Program-made: the position numbers and the translations under genes
In this document: one piece after another, positions 1-10,873 of the stretch
Position numbering within the stretch: position 1 is the first letter of the stretch
Layout: each line of letters begins with the position of its first letter
From: Chromera velia
Lineage: Eukaryota; Sar; Chromeraceae
Direction of reading: 5' to 3'
Length of the DNA stretch: 45,000 bases
NCBI GenBank assembly: GCA_018398765.1
Contig: JAHBMJ010000001.1
Coordinates: forward strand, 1-45,000
The notes under the pieces: model-generated
Told to the model about the DNA's origin: nothing
Database searches by the model: none
Seen by the model: only the letters and a program-made list of their open reading frames with translations

Positions 1-58
1 GCCCCTTTTCTCCGCCCCCCCCTTTTCCCCTCCCTTCCCCTCTCCCTCCCTCTCTGTC

Positions 59-60
<2 letters not shown>

Positions 61-94
<34 letters not shown>

Positions 95-98
95 TTTT

Positions 99-134
<36 letters not shown>

Positions 135-258
135 TGTTTCTTTGTTTCTTTCTTTCTTTCTTTCTCTCTCTCGCTCTCCCTATTTATTTGTGCCTTTCTC
201 TCTCTCTCCGCAGTCCTTCCCTTCCCTTCCCTTCCCTTCCCTTCCTTTTTGCAAGCAA
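61..258. repeat. TTTC and CCCTT microsatellites
   Basis: A run of TTTC units (about 61-164) is followed by a CT-rich stretch and then by a short CCCTT run (about 216-245). It lies upstream of the FtsH-like exon and is probably intronic. The short ORFs through it are simple-sequence artefacts. Confidence 0.9.
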
Positions 259-314
259 GCCTTAAGCGTTGGTGGCAGGCAACTCACTCATTGCAATCGA
301 TCGATTCTTTCTTT

Positions 315-660
315 CCACGCATGAAGGAAGTTTCCATGTCCCTCCGATGCATGCATGCATGCATAAAGATGCGTTTACAGAATTCTTTTTCTGTATGAAA
401 GTAAACGCATCCACGCATGAAGGAAGTTTCCATGTCCCTCCGATGCATGCATGCATCCATAAAGATGCGTTTACAGAATTCTTTTTCTGTATGAAAGTAA
501 ACGCATCCACGCATGAAGGAAGTTTCCATGTCCCTCCGATGCATGCATGCATGCATAAACATGCGTTTGCAGAATTCTTTTTCTGTATGAAAGTAAACGC
601 ATCCACGCATGAAGGAAGTTTCCATGTCCCTCCGATGCATGCATGCATGCATGCATAAAC
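315..660. repeat. 96-bp tandem array with palindromic linkers (locus A)
   Basis: Four copies of a segment of about 54 bp start at period 96 (the shared ATGAAGGAAG begins at 321, 417, 513 and 609). They are separated by three linkers of about 42 bp. Each linker has 11-bp inverted arms, GATGCGTTTAC and GTAAACGCATC, the second linker-arm pair slightly varied, around a loop containing AGAATTC and CTGTATGAAA. Each segment ends in a TGCATGCATGCA run. The period is a multiple of 3, so both strands stay open and give spurious ORFs. The array lies in the intron before the exon at 717. Confidence 0.93.
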
Positions 661-716
661 ATTCCGCAATTGTTTGAATCATGACCGCACATGCATGCAT
701 GCATGCATTCCTTGCA

Positions 717-1223
717 GGCAAGGCGATAGTGGCGACCCGCCTTGGCTGGCGTCGCGTGTCACATATCATTGCCTCCCCCAGGACAGGCATAGAAGGGCTG
801 GCCAGCTCGATCCTTTTCGAGAGCCCCAGAAATTCCAGGGAGAGGGGAGTGGCGGGGACTGTGGAAGCGCTGAGGCAGGAGATGGCAGTCCGGATGGCCG
901 GCAAGGTGGCGGAAGAGATTGTCTACGGGACTGAATCGGTCTCGGCGGAGAGGTTGAAGGTCGACTACAAAGAGACGGAAGAGCTCGTGAAACAGTTGCT
1001 TGCCGTGTCGAATCCTGTCTCTCGAATTGCACCGTGGGAGGCTAACATAGACCCGGAGATTTTTCAGAAGGCAGACCAGACTGCCTACGACATTCTGTTT
1101 CCACACGAGGAGCTGCTGCGAGAGGTCGCGAACGCGCTCGTGGCAGAGGAGCGCATGACCGGGCACGAAGTGCGGCAGATGATGCACCGATACTTCGTTC
1201 GGCTCCAGCTGCATGGGGGCTGA
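717..1223 (+). CDS. FtsH-like (peptidase M41) protein, last exon, zinc site altered
   Basis: This is the C-terminal exon of a gene that begins upstream of the window. The acceptor is TTGCAG ending at 716, and the frame stays open for 168 codons to a TGA. The exon starts GKAIVATRLG, which lines up with the end of the HEAGHALVA zinc motif of AAA+ FtsH metalloproteases. It continues through MAGKVAEEIVYG (family GGRAAEELIFG) and a helix with VDYKETEEL, where the third zinc ligand Asp normally sits. It ends in the usual helical tail (ELLREVANALVAEERMTG). FtsH enzymes degrade membrane proteins in plastids and mitochondria. Here the second zinc His of HExxH is read as Lys, so the subunit is probably proteolytically inactive, like plant FtsHi proteins. 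The AAA domain and first His are not in the window. The M at 681 is not the true start. Confidence 0.7.
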   Translation, partial: GKAIVATRLGWRRVSHIIASPRTGIEGLASSILFESPRNSRERGVAGTVEALRQEMAVRMAGKVAEEIVYGTESVSAERLKVDYKETEELVKQLLAVSNPVSRIAPWEANIDPEIFQKADQTAYDILFPHEELLREVANALVAEERMTGHEVRQMMHRYFVRLQLHGG

Positions 1224-2093
1224 GGGGAGAGAGAGCTAGGAGAGGGGAAGCTAGGGGCGGTTTCTTCTCTGTATGTCTCTTGAGTGGTCAAGGGGGAGGC
1301 GGAAACAGGGGCAGCTAGGGGGAAAGTTGATCATGTGCATGGTGAAGTGTATTCATGCATGTATGTATTAATATGTGTGCGTGCATGGGGCCGATTGAAG
1401 CAGAGAGTGCATTCATTGCATGCACCCACTGACGTGCATCGCTCAGCATGAGCCGGGGGCCCGGGGGGGTCGCGAATGCATATGCCTCCTCGATCCACTA
1501 CATGATCATAATGATCGAAGTGGTCGAATGGAGAGTTTTCTCCTGCTGTCGCAGTGAGGTCGGGCGGGAGTTTTGAGTAGTCTTCGAGGGGGAGGTAGAA
1601 GGGGGCTTGCGTGAAACTCAGTTTGACTGGGCCCATTTCGTTGTACGTTAGGGACGGAGGGCAACAGAGAGTGAGAGCAGCTGAAAGAGTGCGAATCGGT
1701 GAGCGGATTTGTGGGGTCGCTTACATAAATAGGATGGTTGTATGTGGTGGACGGTTCAGCAAGTGCTAGAGCAAGTGGTGTGGTTGATCAATTCATACCA
1801 TGGTGGGGTGCAGGAGTATAGGCGAGACAGTACTAATCTGGGTACTAATTAACTTGATCAATGACACTGTAGGTCTCAGGTTACTAGATCACTACGTACT
1901 AGTCTGGGAGTAGGTTTATTGGCTTTGGAAGAAAAGAAAGAATGACTAGTGTATTGGTTAGGATCTAGGATGATCTAGGTTAGAATAGTTAATAGCTAGA
2001 CTAGTGGAATAGTACTAAGTGAGTAATAGTAGGCTAACAAATACCTAGCAAATACCCTAAATAAGATGGGATAACACAGATACCAGGGCTGAC
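1224..2093. other. 3' flank of the FtsH-like gene, no gene seen
   Basis: The first part is GC-rich with GCATGCA motifs and is probably 3' UTR. From about 1730 it becomes AT-rich with many TAG/CTAG words and no credible coding potential. Position 2086-2093 is the left target duplication of the MITE. Confidence 0.5.
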
Positions 2094-2853
2094 CTAGGCG
2101 ACGCACAGTGGTAAAAAAAAAAAAAATCTGAAAACGTCTATTCTTTTTTTTTATTTATTTAAAATTTTATTGTATATATAAAAAAAAATAAAGGTTAAAT
2201 GACTAGCTTCAACTAGAGTTTGAATTATATCTAGGATCCCAGTTTCACTTTTAGCTTGGTAGATGCTTAAAAGGATTGACTAAAACTAGCTTCGACTAGA
2301 GCTTTGAAATATATATCATCCCAGATATTGTCAAAAAGCCAGTCAAAAAACTTCTCCTCTGTCTGTTCTTCTGTCTGCATCCATGCATCCATCCTTCTTG
2401 TCACTCTTTGCATAAGACAAAAGAGAGCCCCCTTTTCCCTTCGCCCGCCCGCTCGCCTTTGTCCCTGTAATCTCCTTTTACGATGATCGCTGCGTGCAGT
2501 GCCATATACGCAGACTTCATTCATTTTTCAATTAGTATGAATGGTGAAACGACGGCCCGGGTCACTCCCTCTGTCTCCTTCTGTCTGGAATGGTGAAGAC
2601 ACTAGTAGAGACAAACGTACAATAACAACTAGGACTAGAACTAGGGTTAAAACATGTTAAAACTAGGGTTGAAAGATATCTAAAACTTTGAGTTGAGTAA
2701 TAAGTTCGCGAGGAAGTTAGTTTAAAAGTACTTCTAAAAGGTGCTCTTCTAGGTGCTCCTAGAGGTTCTCTAGGAAATCCTTCGTAGAAAAAAAGAAAAA
2801 AAAAAAATCTGGAAAGGTCTATTTTTTTTTTTTTACCACTGTGCGTCGCCTAG
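2094..2853. mobile_element. 760-bp MITE with terminal inverted repeats and 8-bp target duplication
   Basis: The two ends are perfect inverted repeats: CTAGGCGACGCACAGTGGT plus an A-run at 2094-2125, and its complement at 2824-2853. Directly outside is GGGCTGAC on both sides (2086-2093 and 2854-2861), an 8-bp target-site duplication. Inside each end there is also a related direct repeat around TCTG.AAA.GTCTATT. No transposase is encoded. The small ORFs inside (2267-2524) look random. An 8-bp duplication is typical of hAT elements, but the terminal sequence is not a clear hAT match. Confidence 0.9.
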
Positions 2854-2861
2854 GGGCTGAC

Positions 2862-3854
2862 ACCTTCAGAGATTCTTCTTTTGAATTTCTTTCAATTTGA
2901 TTCTCATACATATATAACTTAATACTACTAAAGATTATCCCGGGAGCTTAGCGCTCCAACTGGGGTTAGGTAGGGTTAGGCATCCTCTAACTAACTAACT
3001 AACTATTCTTAATAGATAGATGAATAATCGTCAATTCGGATTAGGATAGGATAGGTCTGTATGATAAGATATCCACTATAAGATATGATTAGATAGGATT
3101 TACGTTTTGAATGATTGAATGAATGAATGAATGAATGCCTTTCAGGTTATTTGAGATCGAGTGCTAGGTCTAGTGCCTAGAGAAGGCGTACACCGTTGGT
3201 AGCGATATATAGCATGGTCAGTACTGAGCATAATTAAGCACTGTTCGTAGAAAGAAGTAGAAAAATGATATTGAGCTCACCGCCTAGCCCTAGGGGTGAT
3301 GACATAGGTTTAACCTAGTTTAATCCCTAGAAGCGTAAACCTAAGGCAAAGCCTGCGTTTACAACTAGGTTCACAACCTAGGTCAACGAACCACGGCCAC
3401 GACCCCTAATAACCCCTAATGAAGACCGCCGGTCGGAGGATGAAAACGATGACCGAAGCAGACTAAAAAGATTGCAGAAAGAACCCGGCACGAAAGCTAG
3501 GAGCTCACCGCCAGGCCTAGGCGCCGGCATAGGTTTGTGCCCTAGAAGCGTACACCAGGAGGCCGCGCGCAGGGGCCGGGGCCACGCGTGAATGCATGGG
3601 TCGATCGCCCGGATCATCGCCGCCCCATGCACTGGATGGCAGCTTCGTTCATCAGTCTGATTTTATCAGGCAGACTCAGACTCTGCCTGCCTTCTTAGTC
3701 AGCTTGTGCACATTGCTCGGGGGTTGATCGTGCAGATCTGAAAGTGTGCATGAAAGGTGCGCAGTGTGAGAGGACGAGGAGTAGAAGGGGTCTGTCAAGG
3801 GGTTGTGAGGCAGAGTGAGTCTGTTCCGTTTGTACCCTGCATAGGTTTGGAGAA
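2862..3854. other. AT-rich intergenic DNA with a diverged internal duplication
   Basis: No gene is recognised. A module starting GAGCTCACCGCC occurs at 3273 and again at 3501, each followed by CATAGGTTT and then CCTAGAAGCGTA. The first copy is AT-richer and the second GC-richer. A short ATGA microsatellite lies near 3114-3137. Confidence 0.5.
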
Positions 3855-4538
3855 ATGTGGTTCAGCAACAAGCGCTCGGCAGACCATCTCTCTTGGTCTG
3901 AGGAGAACGTCTGCTCTCGAAAAAGTGCACGGTCAATTGAAGCCCAGGCCGAGGACGGGCAGGTCAGGAATCTTCTCCCGTCTCCTGCTGGACTGACTGA
4001 GAGTGAGGAGACGCTGCGGAGGGTTATCTGTCAGTCTCCGCCTTCTCTCTCTGGTACTGTCCTTGCCAATGGAAGTTTTGGTTTTCCTATCACCTACTCG
4101 GAGGATGCTGGGCAGTGGGTGGCAGCGGGGGCGCAGCACGGCTCTCATATGGGGGGTGGGGGTGAAGACGTCGACATGGAAGGGGGGGGAGATAGTCGAC
4201 GGTACTCGTGCCCCGGGATGCAGGGGTCAGACTCGTTTGTTTCTCTGGGGGGCATTCAGACGAACATGCCAGCAGCAGAAGTGGGCCAGGCGCATTCATG
4301 GAATGGGAATGGGCAGTCGTCTGCCTCTTCCCCTCCACCAGGGGGAGACTTCATGGTCTCCTCTTCCTCATCTGCCTCATGTGAGGAGACGGCTGTGGAA
4401 ATGGAAAGCGAAGCCCCTCCGAGATCGTGGGAGAGCCACAGAGGCAGCACGTGGAGCACCCTCTCTGCCCTCCGCACGGCCAAGAGCGGGTTTCGGGACC
4501 TGATGGATGTGGGGGGGGACTTTGGCTGGTTGAAGTGA
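3855..4538 (+). CDS. Hypothetical Ser/Gly-rich protein (227 aa)
   Basis: A single open frame starts with ATG (MWFSNKRSADHLSW) and ends in TGA after 227 codons. It is GC-rich coding-like sequence between AT-rich flanks. The protein is rich in Ser, Gly and Glu, with a poly-Ser stretch near residues 168-175 and a C-terminal segment (ALRTAKSGFRDLMDVGGDFG) that looks more ordered. There are no membrane segments and no recognised domain. Antisense and shifted ORFs over the same bases have poorer composition. It might be one exon of a larger gene, since no partner exon was found. Function unknown. Confidence 0.5.
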   Translation: MWFSNKRSADHLSWSEENVCSRKSARSIEAQAEDGQVRNLLPSPAGLTESEETLRRVICQSPPSLSGTVLANGSFGFPITYSEDAGQWVAAGAQHGSHMGGGGEDVDMEGGGDSRRYSCPGMQGSDSFVSLGGIQTNMPAAEVGQAHSWNGNGQSSASSPPPGGDFMVSSSSSASCEETAVEMESEAPPRSWESHRGSTWSTLSALRTAKSGFRDLMDVGGDFGWLK

Positions 4539-5469
4539 AAACGAAGAGAGCGGAAAGGGTGACATTGTAGTTTATTGAGTGTTCGAGCTGTCTGTGATCG
4601 TGTAGGCCAAGGTTGTAAAAAGAGTTTCATGTCAGGTGCTGTTGGAAAGGGCAGATGAATGGTTGTTGTACGAGAGTCCTTGCGGAGTGATGGCATCTCC
4701 TCTCCTCTCCTTTCCTTTTTGTCTGCTCTTGGATTGCGTGATGGTAGGTTCGGTCATTCAATCAGTCACCGTGTACAGCTAGAAGGAAGCAAGAACTTAG
4801 AGAGATGGATGAGGTGAGCAGGGCGTCTCTTTTCTGGTGCCAGAAGAAAGAAAGGTCGGAGAGGCTTTGACAATTAAATGAATGTTTGGTCACTTGTCAA
4901 TGTCTCCTTTCCTTTCTTTCTTCCTTCCGTCCATCCGTCTTTCCCTCTTTCCCTCTCCGTTGTCTTTGGGGCGCTTTGGGGAGGAGGAAAAAAGAATTTT
5001 GTTCTTCACTAGAGGAAAAGAAGAATCAACAGCGCGATAAGGAATGAAACAAGATTTTGTGAGTGGGGGAGACAGAGAACCAAGGTGAGAAGGGGAGTAA
5101 GTAGGAGTCGATGGGTCCAATCTTGAGACGCCATCTGAGTCACTGCACCCCATTCTATTTTTTAAGTGACTAGCAAGAAAGGGGGGAGAAGGACCACTAG
5201 ATTCCACTAGACATGCTTCCAGCTTTACAAGCCTTCATTAAGAAAACAATGTAAATGAGATCCTCTCCCGAGTCCCTACTTCAAATCAAAAGACTCAGGC
5301 TAGGTTATTTACTAATTTAAACGTTTTATAAGCCCACAAAACGTCATATTTTCCTTAAAAAAAAAACATATTTTCTAGAAATCGTCGGTTTTTGACATAT
5401 TCTTTGAAGATATAAAGTTCTAGATAAAAATTCAATTTTTGTTCATCAATGCATCATCTATCAAATTAA
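4539..5469. other. Intergenic region, 3' flank and AT-rich DNA
   Basis: It contains the probable 3' UTR of the upstream ORF, then a purine/pyrimidine-rich stretch (4890-5060), then AT-rich sequence up to the retrotransposon. The minus-strand ORF at 4890-5207 is low complexity and not supported. Confidence 0.4.
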
Positions 5470-5474
5470 GTTTC

Positions 5475-5794
5475 CGTTACGTTGTGGCTTGTACGGCGAC
5501 TTGATCACCCGCCAAACTTGCTAGAACTGGGACTGGGAAACTAACTTTGCAATACTAAGCCCGGCCGGCATTAATTAAGTGCACTAAGAGAATTAAGTGA
5601 CAGACTGACAATACAGAGAAAGAAATAATAGACTTGCAATACAGAAATAAATAGAAGTATGCCGTGCAGTCTTCATCCACCTGTATCGCTTGAATAAAGT
5701 CCTTAGAAGTGAACTCTGACTGACAAACTTAAGGAGGTAAGGTATGATAAGTCTCTAACTAGACTATGTTCTTAGTTTAGGAGGAAATCTGACG
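5475..5794 (+). repeat. 5' LTR
   Basis: This 320-bp LTR begins CGTTACG and ends CTGACG. It differs from the 3' LTR at 12 positions by my count (3.75%), all transitions. The terminal bases CG..CG are not the usual TG..CA. The borders are fixed by the GTTTC target duplication outside and the primer site inside. Confidence 0.95.
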
Positions 5795-5810
5795 TGGTAG
5801 CAGCAGAGCC
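5795..5810 (+). other. Primer binding site
   Basis: TGGTAGCAGCAGAGCC starts directly after the LTR. It resembles the TGG-initial sites complementary to the initiator tRNA-Met 3' end, with a small insertion relative to the commonest form. Confidence 0.6.
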
Positions 5811-5873
5811 CCGGTCCTCCGCCTCAGGGAGACCCCGCCCTGCCTCTCAACCGTTGTTTGAAGAACGGGCAGG

Positions 5874-7025
5874 ATGGATCTGTCTACTATCACTCCTGAG
5901 CTCATCCAGCAGCTCATTCAAACTCAACAGCAGCAGCAAGCTGAGATCCAGGCACTGCAGGTACAAAACGGGCAGTTAACCCAACAGAATCAACAGCTGT
6001 ACCAAGAGCTGATCAACCACCAGCAGACAGTCGTGACAGCACAACAAGGCACCACGGAGAACAGCCCCCCAGCGGCCGTGAAGTCAAATTTGAAACCCAA
6101 GGAGCCGTTCACGTACGCAGGCAGTCGCAAACAACTCCCAGATTGGCTCCGTACGACAGAGAGATGGCTTCGCTTGTCGCGAGCGTCGGAAGCTAAGAAA
6201 TGCGAAGCAGCATGTCAGTACCTATCCTGTCCCCTGCAGAGGTGGTACGAGCTCGAAAACCTCCGAACGCCGTTCCAGGGGTGGGAGAATTTCAAAGAGA
6301 GGATTGGGAAGAAGTTCAAAGACCCAAATGCTTAGACACATTTGCGAGAGGAAGTCCGAGCGATGAAATGTGGGAACAAGACAGTACAGAAGTACACCGA
6401 TGACTTCATAGAGAAGGCCATGCAGATTGAGGATGTCACAGAAACCGACTTACTGCACGACTACCTCAGGGGATTGCCAACTGACATTCGTCTCGCTGTG
6501 AAGCGTCGGGGAGTCACGGGACTTGAGGCCGTCATGATAGTTGCAGACGAGGAGGACCAATTAATCCGAGGCAAGCGCGCTGATAGGGGCGGGCATGCGG
6601 TGCAACAGCGCAACACGGATGGGCCTGCACCGATGGAAATAGATAGATTGTCGCACCTATATGCACTGTCGCACGAGCAAGTGCAGAGGCACATCAGAGA
6701 AGACAGATGTTTCAGCTGCCACCAACAGGGCCACCAAGTGAACAGGTACCCACAGTCCAACAACCGTCTCCTTCCACAGCAGCACTGAAACTTCCCATAC
6801 CAGTCATTTCAGCAGCAACAACAGCAGCATCGAAATGCCCCTCCCCGCCCTGACAATCGGAATTTCAGGCATATGGGGGTCGGCAACCCTCCCATGCAAC
6901 CTCAGGGTCCAGTGGTGCCCTCAGGCCTTGCACCTTCGACCATACAGTACCAGCAGATGTGGCAGTCTGCCGCACGCCCAGTCACTGACTTCCTACTGGG
7001 GTTGTGGGGGTCGCAACGGCAGAAT
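5874..7025 (+). pseudogene. gag: gag of the chromovirus, with stops and a broken zinc knuckle
   Basis: The frame starts MDLSTITPELIQQ with a Gln-rich N-terminal coiled coil, then a capsid-like helical domain (KPKEPFTYAGSRKQLPDWL onward). A TAG at 6333 and a TGA at 6786 interrupt it. Both fit a single C-to-T change from CAG and CGA. The CCHC knuckle near 6708-6760 reads CFSCHQQGHQVNRY, so the fourth ligand Cys is Tyr, again explained by one transition. Gln-rich sequence continues to a TAG at 7026. Not functional as it stands. Confidence 0.85.
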
Positions 7026-7037
7026 TAGAATGTAGGC

Positions 7038-9266
7038 ATGCAGAACGGCTACCCGTTTTGCAGATACTACTCCATGAAGACCTCCCGCGCACCGGGGAAG
7101 CTCATCCACTTCCACGGTCGGTTGGCAGGGGTCCCTGTTCGCTGTCTGTACAATCCTGGGGCAGATTCGAACTTCTTTGCCCATTCCGTTGCCAAGTCGA
7201 ACCGTTTTACTCTCTGGGATCTCGATGAGTCGACCGCATGCAAGGGCGGGTTAAACAGGGGACCGTAGCTTCCGGTTTTCCAGGAGGTCAAAGGCCTTCC
7301 CCTCTGTATCCAGGGCTTCAGCGCGCCTCTGGATCTCACAGTAGTCGATCTGGATGATGATTACGATGTTGTGTTAGGGATGCCCTTCTGTGAGGAGTAC
7401 ATTCCTATCCCACATTACCGTGAGAAGGCCTTCACGATCCCCGCGTATGAGTCGTCGACCGGAAAAAACTTGCTCTTGCTTGACAGCGAGGAGTACCCAG
7501 CGGAAGGGGAGGGGGAGGACTTCTTTAGCCAGAGAGAGCTCCGTCGGCTGATGAAGAAACCCAGTTCCCGTGTGCATCTGTTCCACCTCGAAGCAGTGCG
7601 GAAGGGGGGGGTGAGTGATACGTTGGGGATGCATTCCCTGCAGTCTGCCGGTAAGCCCAGAGACCCACTGCCCCTTTCGTCTTTCCCTCCTGACCATCCC
7701 ATCAATTCTTCGACCTACACGGGATTCCGAAAGCACCTCCAGAGCAAAGAGGTCCCGCCCAGCGTTCGACCGGTTCTTAAAAAACATTTTGATCGGTTCC
7801 CAGACGAGCTCCTGGGTCTCCTGCCCCACCAAAAGATCGGGTGTGAGATCAAGCTCGAGGCAGGGCACTCTCCTCCTGCAAGAGCACCCTACCGACTGTT
7901 ATACGGTCAGCTTGACAAGCTGAGACGGCAGTTGGACTCATACCTTGAGAAAGGGCACATCCACCCTTCGACAAGTCCACACACTGCACCAGTCTTGTTT
8001 GTGCAAAAGGCAGACGGGATGCAACGGATGTACATCGACTTCACGAGACTCAACAAGATCACAGTCCACGACAAATTCCCTATTCCTCACCCAGAGGAGC
8101 TGCTAAGTCGCCTCCATGGCGCGAAATTTTTCTCGTCTCTGGACTTATGGCAATACTTCTATCAGACAAGGATTAAGGAGGGAGACGAGGAGAAGACGGC
8201 ATTCATCATAAGGTACGGCAGTTTTAAATGGCTGGTGATGCCGTTTGGTTTGTGTAACGCACCTTCCATCAGCATGCGTCTCATCACGGATGTGCTCAGA
8301 CTACTTCTTAACAAGTGTGTTGTTGTGTTTATTGATGATGTTCTTGTTTTCAGCCGCACTCCGGAGGAGCATATCGAGCACATCAACCAAGTCCTTTCCC
8401 TTTTGAGGGAACACCAGCTTTACGTCAAGGTCTTTAAATGCGCATGGCTTCAGACAGAGGCGAAATTTTTGGGGTTGGTGGTTGATGAGAAGGGGGCCAG
8501 ACCGAGCCATGAGAAAATGCAAGGGCTCATTGAGTTCGCACAACCCACAGACCATACTTCCCTGCGCCAGTTTCTGGGACTGGCCAATTGGTTTCGCCGG
8601 TTTGTCCCAAGGTTCTCGTTTCTTGCGGGGCCTCTCACATTCCTCCTCCAGGGGAATGTCCCCTTTGAATGGAAGACTGCACAGTCGCGTGCGTTTGCTG
8701 AGCTGAAGAAGGCAGTACAGGAGCATGCGACCCTTGCCCTCCCCGACCCCAGCAAGCCAGTCATTCTGGTGCCCGACGCATCGCAGTCTGCAGGAGCCAT
8801 TGGGGCTGTCGCCCTCCAGAAGGACTGTGCAACCGGGAGATACCGCCCCTTCGCTTTCGGCTCCCGCCGTCTGACATCCACGGAAGCTAAGTACCCCGTT
8901 CGAGAGTTGGAATTTCTAGCGATTGTGCATTTCGCAAAGGTGTGGAGACACTTCCTGTCTTCAGACTCTGAAATATGGACCAATCACCAGAGCCTCACAA
9001 ATTTCAGCCACCGATCGTTCGAATTTTGCTCCCTGCGAGTCCGACGCTGGATTGAGTTCATGCAAGAGCTCGGCATCACTCCAAAATGCATCCCAGGGAG
9101 AGCAAACATTGTGGCAGACGCCCTTTCCCGAAACCCTCCTGCCGCATGGCAGCTCGGTTTCTTACATGAGTCGCGCTCAGCATCTGCCTATACGTCCCAG
9201 GCCTCTGCCAGAGGCTGTCCCAGTATCTGTCCAGTCCGTTGGGTCTTTGGGGGCAGAGTACGCTGA
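7038..9266 (+). pseudogene. pol: pol (protease, reverse transcriptase, RNase H) of the chromovirus
   Basis: The protease region has CLYNPGADSNF where the catalytic Asp of D-S/T-G is expected. Asn in its place fits a G-to-A change. A TAG at 7266 follows. From 7371 the frame is open for 631 codons. RT motifs are present: YIDFTRLNKIT, FSSLDLWQYF, VMPFGLCNAPS and FIDDVLVF (the catalytic DD box, usually YxDD). The RNase H has PDAS, RELEFLAIVH, TNHQSL (normally TDHQSL) and ADALSR. The tail beyond about 9150 runs out of frame, and the continuation (VGSLGAEYADLPDL) is in the next frame. The element cannot make an active polyprotein from this copy. Confidence 0.9.
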
Positions 9267-10852
9267 TCTGCCCGATTTGGTTCCTAAGATTGAGGAGAGC
9301 CAGACTCCATTTAGGGAGGGAGATAGGCAGCAGTCTCGGGTAGGGATGGAGTTGCAGAGTTTGACGGTCTCCGCCATACAGTTACAGACATTCCTTGATA
9401 CCTGCAGGAGGGGATACTCAGCCGATCCCTTCTTCCACCCTGTCCTTCAGCATCTGTCACAACAGCACCCACCCGCCCCAACCCCTGATTTTGCCCTTCG
9501 TTTGTGAGGCATGTCGCTTCGTGCCGGTCTCCTGTATTTTGAGGGGAATCGTCTCTATATTTCTAGTCTCAGCAGGGGACTGTAATGGTTGGGGTGCACA
9601 CCCCTCCGCACGTTGCTCACTTTGGGATGGGGAAGACCTATCAGAAGGTGGCGTCATTATACTACTGGCCCAAGATGTGGAAGTCAGTCGCTTCTTTTGT
9701 TTGCAGAGAAGCAAAGGTCCCACTGCGGCCCGCCCCGGGCTCCTGCAGCCCCTCTCTGTCCCTTTACGCCCTTGGGAGTCGACTTGCATTGACCGCCTTA
9801 CTGATTTGCCGCCTTCCGGTGATGAGGGGTTTGATGCGATTCTTGTGGTCACCGTGCTTTGCCGGCTCATCAAAGCAGTTGTCTTGATTCCCACTCACAG
9901 CACAGCAGGAGCAGAGGAGACCGCGCGAATCTACTACCAGCACGTTTCGTGCAAGAAGGGCTTCCAGCGTCATATTGCCTGCGACCGTGACCCCCGTTTT
10001 GTCGCCCGCTTTTGGCAGACCCTCTATGCCTCCAGCAGCTCAGAAGTCAATTTCGCGACTGCATTGCACCACGACATAGCGGGTGCCGTAGAGAGAATGA
10101 ATCGCACCCTCGAGGAGGCTTTGCGGTGTCTGGTAGACATGAAGCACTCCCGGTGGTCTGAATTTCTGTGTGATATAGAGTTTGTATACAACTTCTCTGT
10201 CTATGAGGGGACTGGCTTTGCATCCCTCACTCTCAATGGTGGGAAGTCCCTGCTTATCCCCCTTACTCTCAATCTCCCAGTCTCAGTCGAACCTTCTTTC
10301 GACGTAAGGCAATTTCTGGAGGAGCACAGCCAGATGATCGCTGCAGCGAGAGATTCACTCCGCTCAGCGCAACAAGTCATAACCCGAAACGTCAATCGCC
10401 GTCGGCGTCCCGCCGAGAATATCCGAGTAGGAGATTACGTCCTGGTGCACCGCATGTGGTGGCCACGTCCTGTGGGGAAGGGGGAATTATATGCCAGGAA
10501 GCTTGATTCAGTTTGGTTCGGTCCGTTCGAAGTCGAGACCGTTCTACCTCAAGACAATCTGGAGGTTGTTTTGCCTGCTGAGAGCAGGAAGCACCCTATC
10601 ATTCACATATCGTTGTGCAAGCCTTACCATCAGCCAAGTGGAAAGACTCGCCCCCCGTCTGTCCGCATGCTCGCTTGGGCCGAGGAGGAGTATGAAGTCG
10701 AAAAAATCCTTGCAGTCTGAGGGAGGGGCAAGGCCAAGCAGTACAAGGTTCTTTAGAGGAGATATCCATTGGAAGACGTATCTGATTCATGGGAGCCCCT
10801 GTCGTCATTGAAGAATGCAAAACAAGCGATTGCCAATTTCCATGCTTCGGCC
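9267..10852 (+). pseudogene. Integrase with C-terminal chromodomain, frameshifted
   Basis: The HHCC zinc domain is read at about 9592-9703 (HTPPHVAHFGMGKTYQKV, then a Cys). The second Cys and the linker QRSKGP continue in another frame, so one or two bases are lost or gained near 9705. The catalytic core is open to 10717: CIDRLTDLP (first Asp), CDRDPRF (second Asp) and AVERMNRTLEE (Glu), so the DDE triad is kept. After a GPF-type segment (VWFGPFEVETVL) a chromodomain follows (YEVEKIL, KQYKVL, SDSWEPLSSLKNA). It is broken by TGA at 10718 and by TAG at about 10754 where Trp is expected. Chromodomains steer integration to modified histones. Confidence 0.85.
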
Positions 10853-10873
10853 TGAGTGAGGCGCACAGGCCAT

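Noticed and set aside
262-904. ORFs of 129-206 codons on both strands over the 96-bp array
   Set aside because: The repeat length is a multiple of 3, which keeps frames open by chance. The region is intronic and the predicted repeat peptides have no protein-like features.
6200-7228. Alternative-frame ORFs over the gag and protease region
   Set aside because: The gag and protease motifs all lie in the frame of 5874. The others are shadows.
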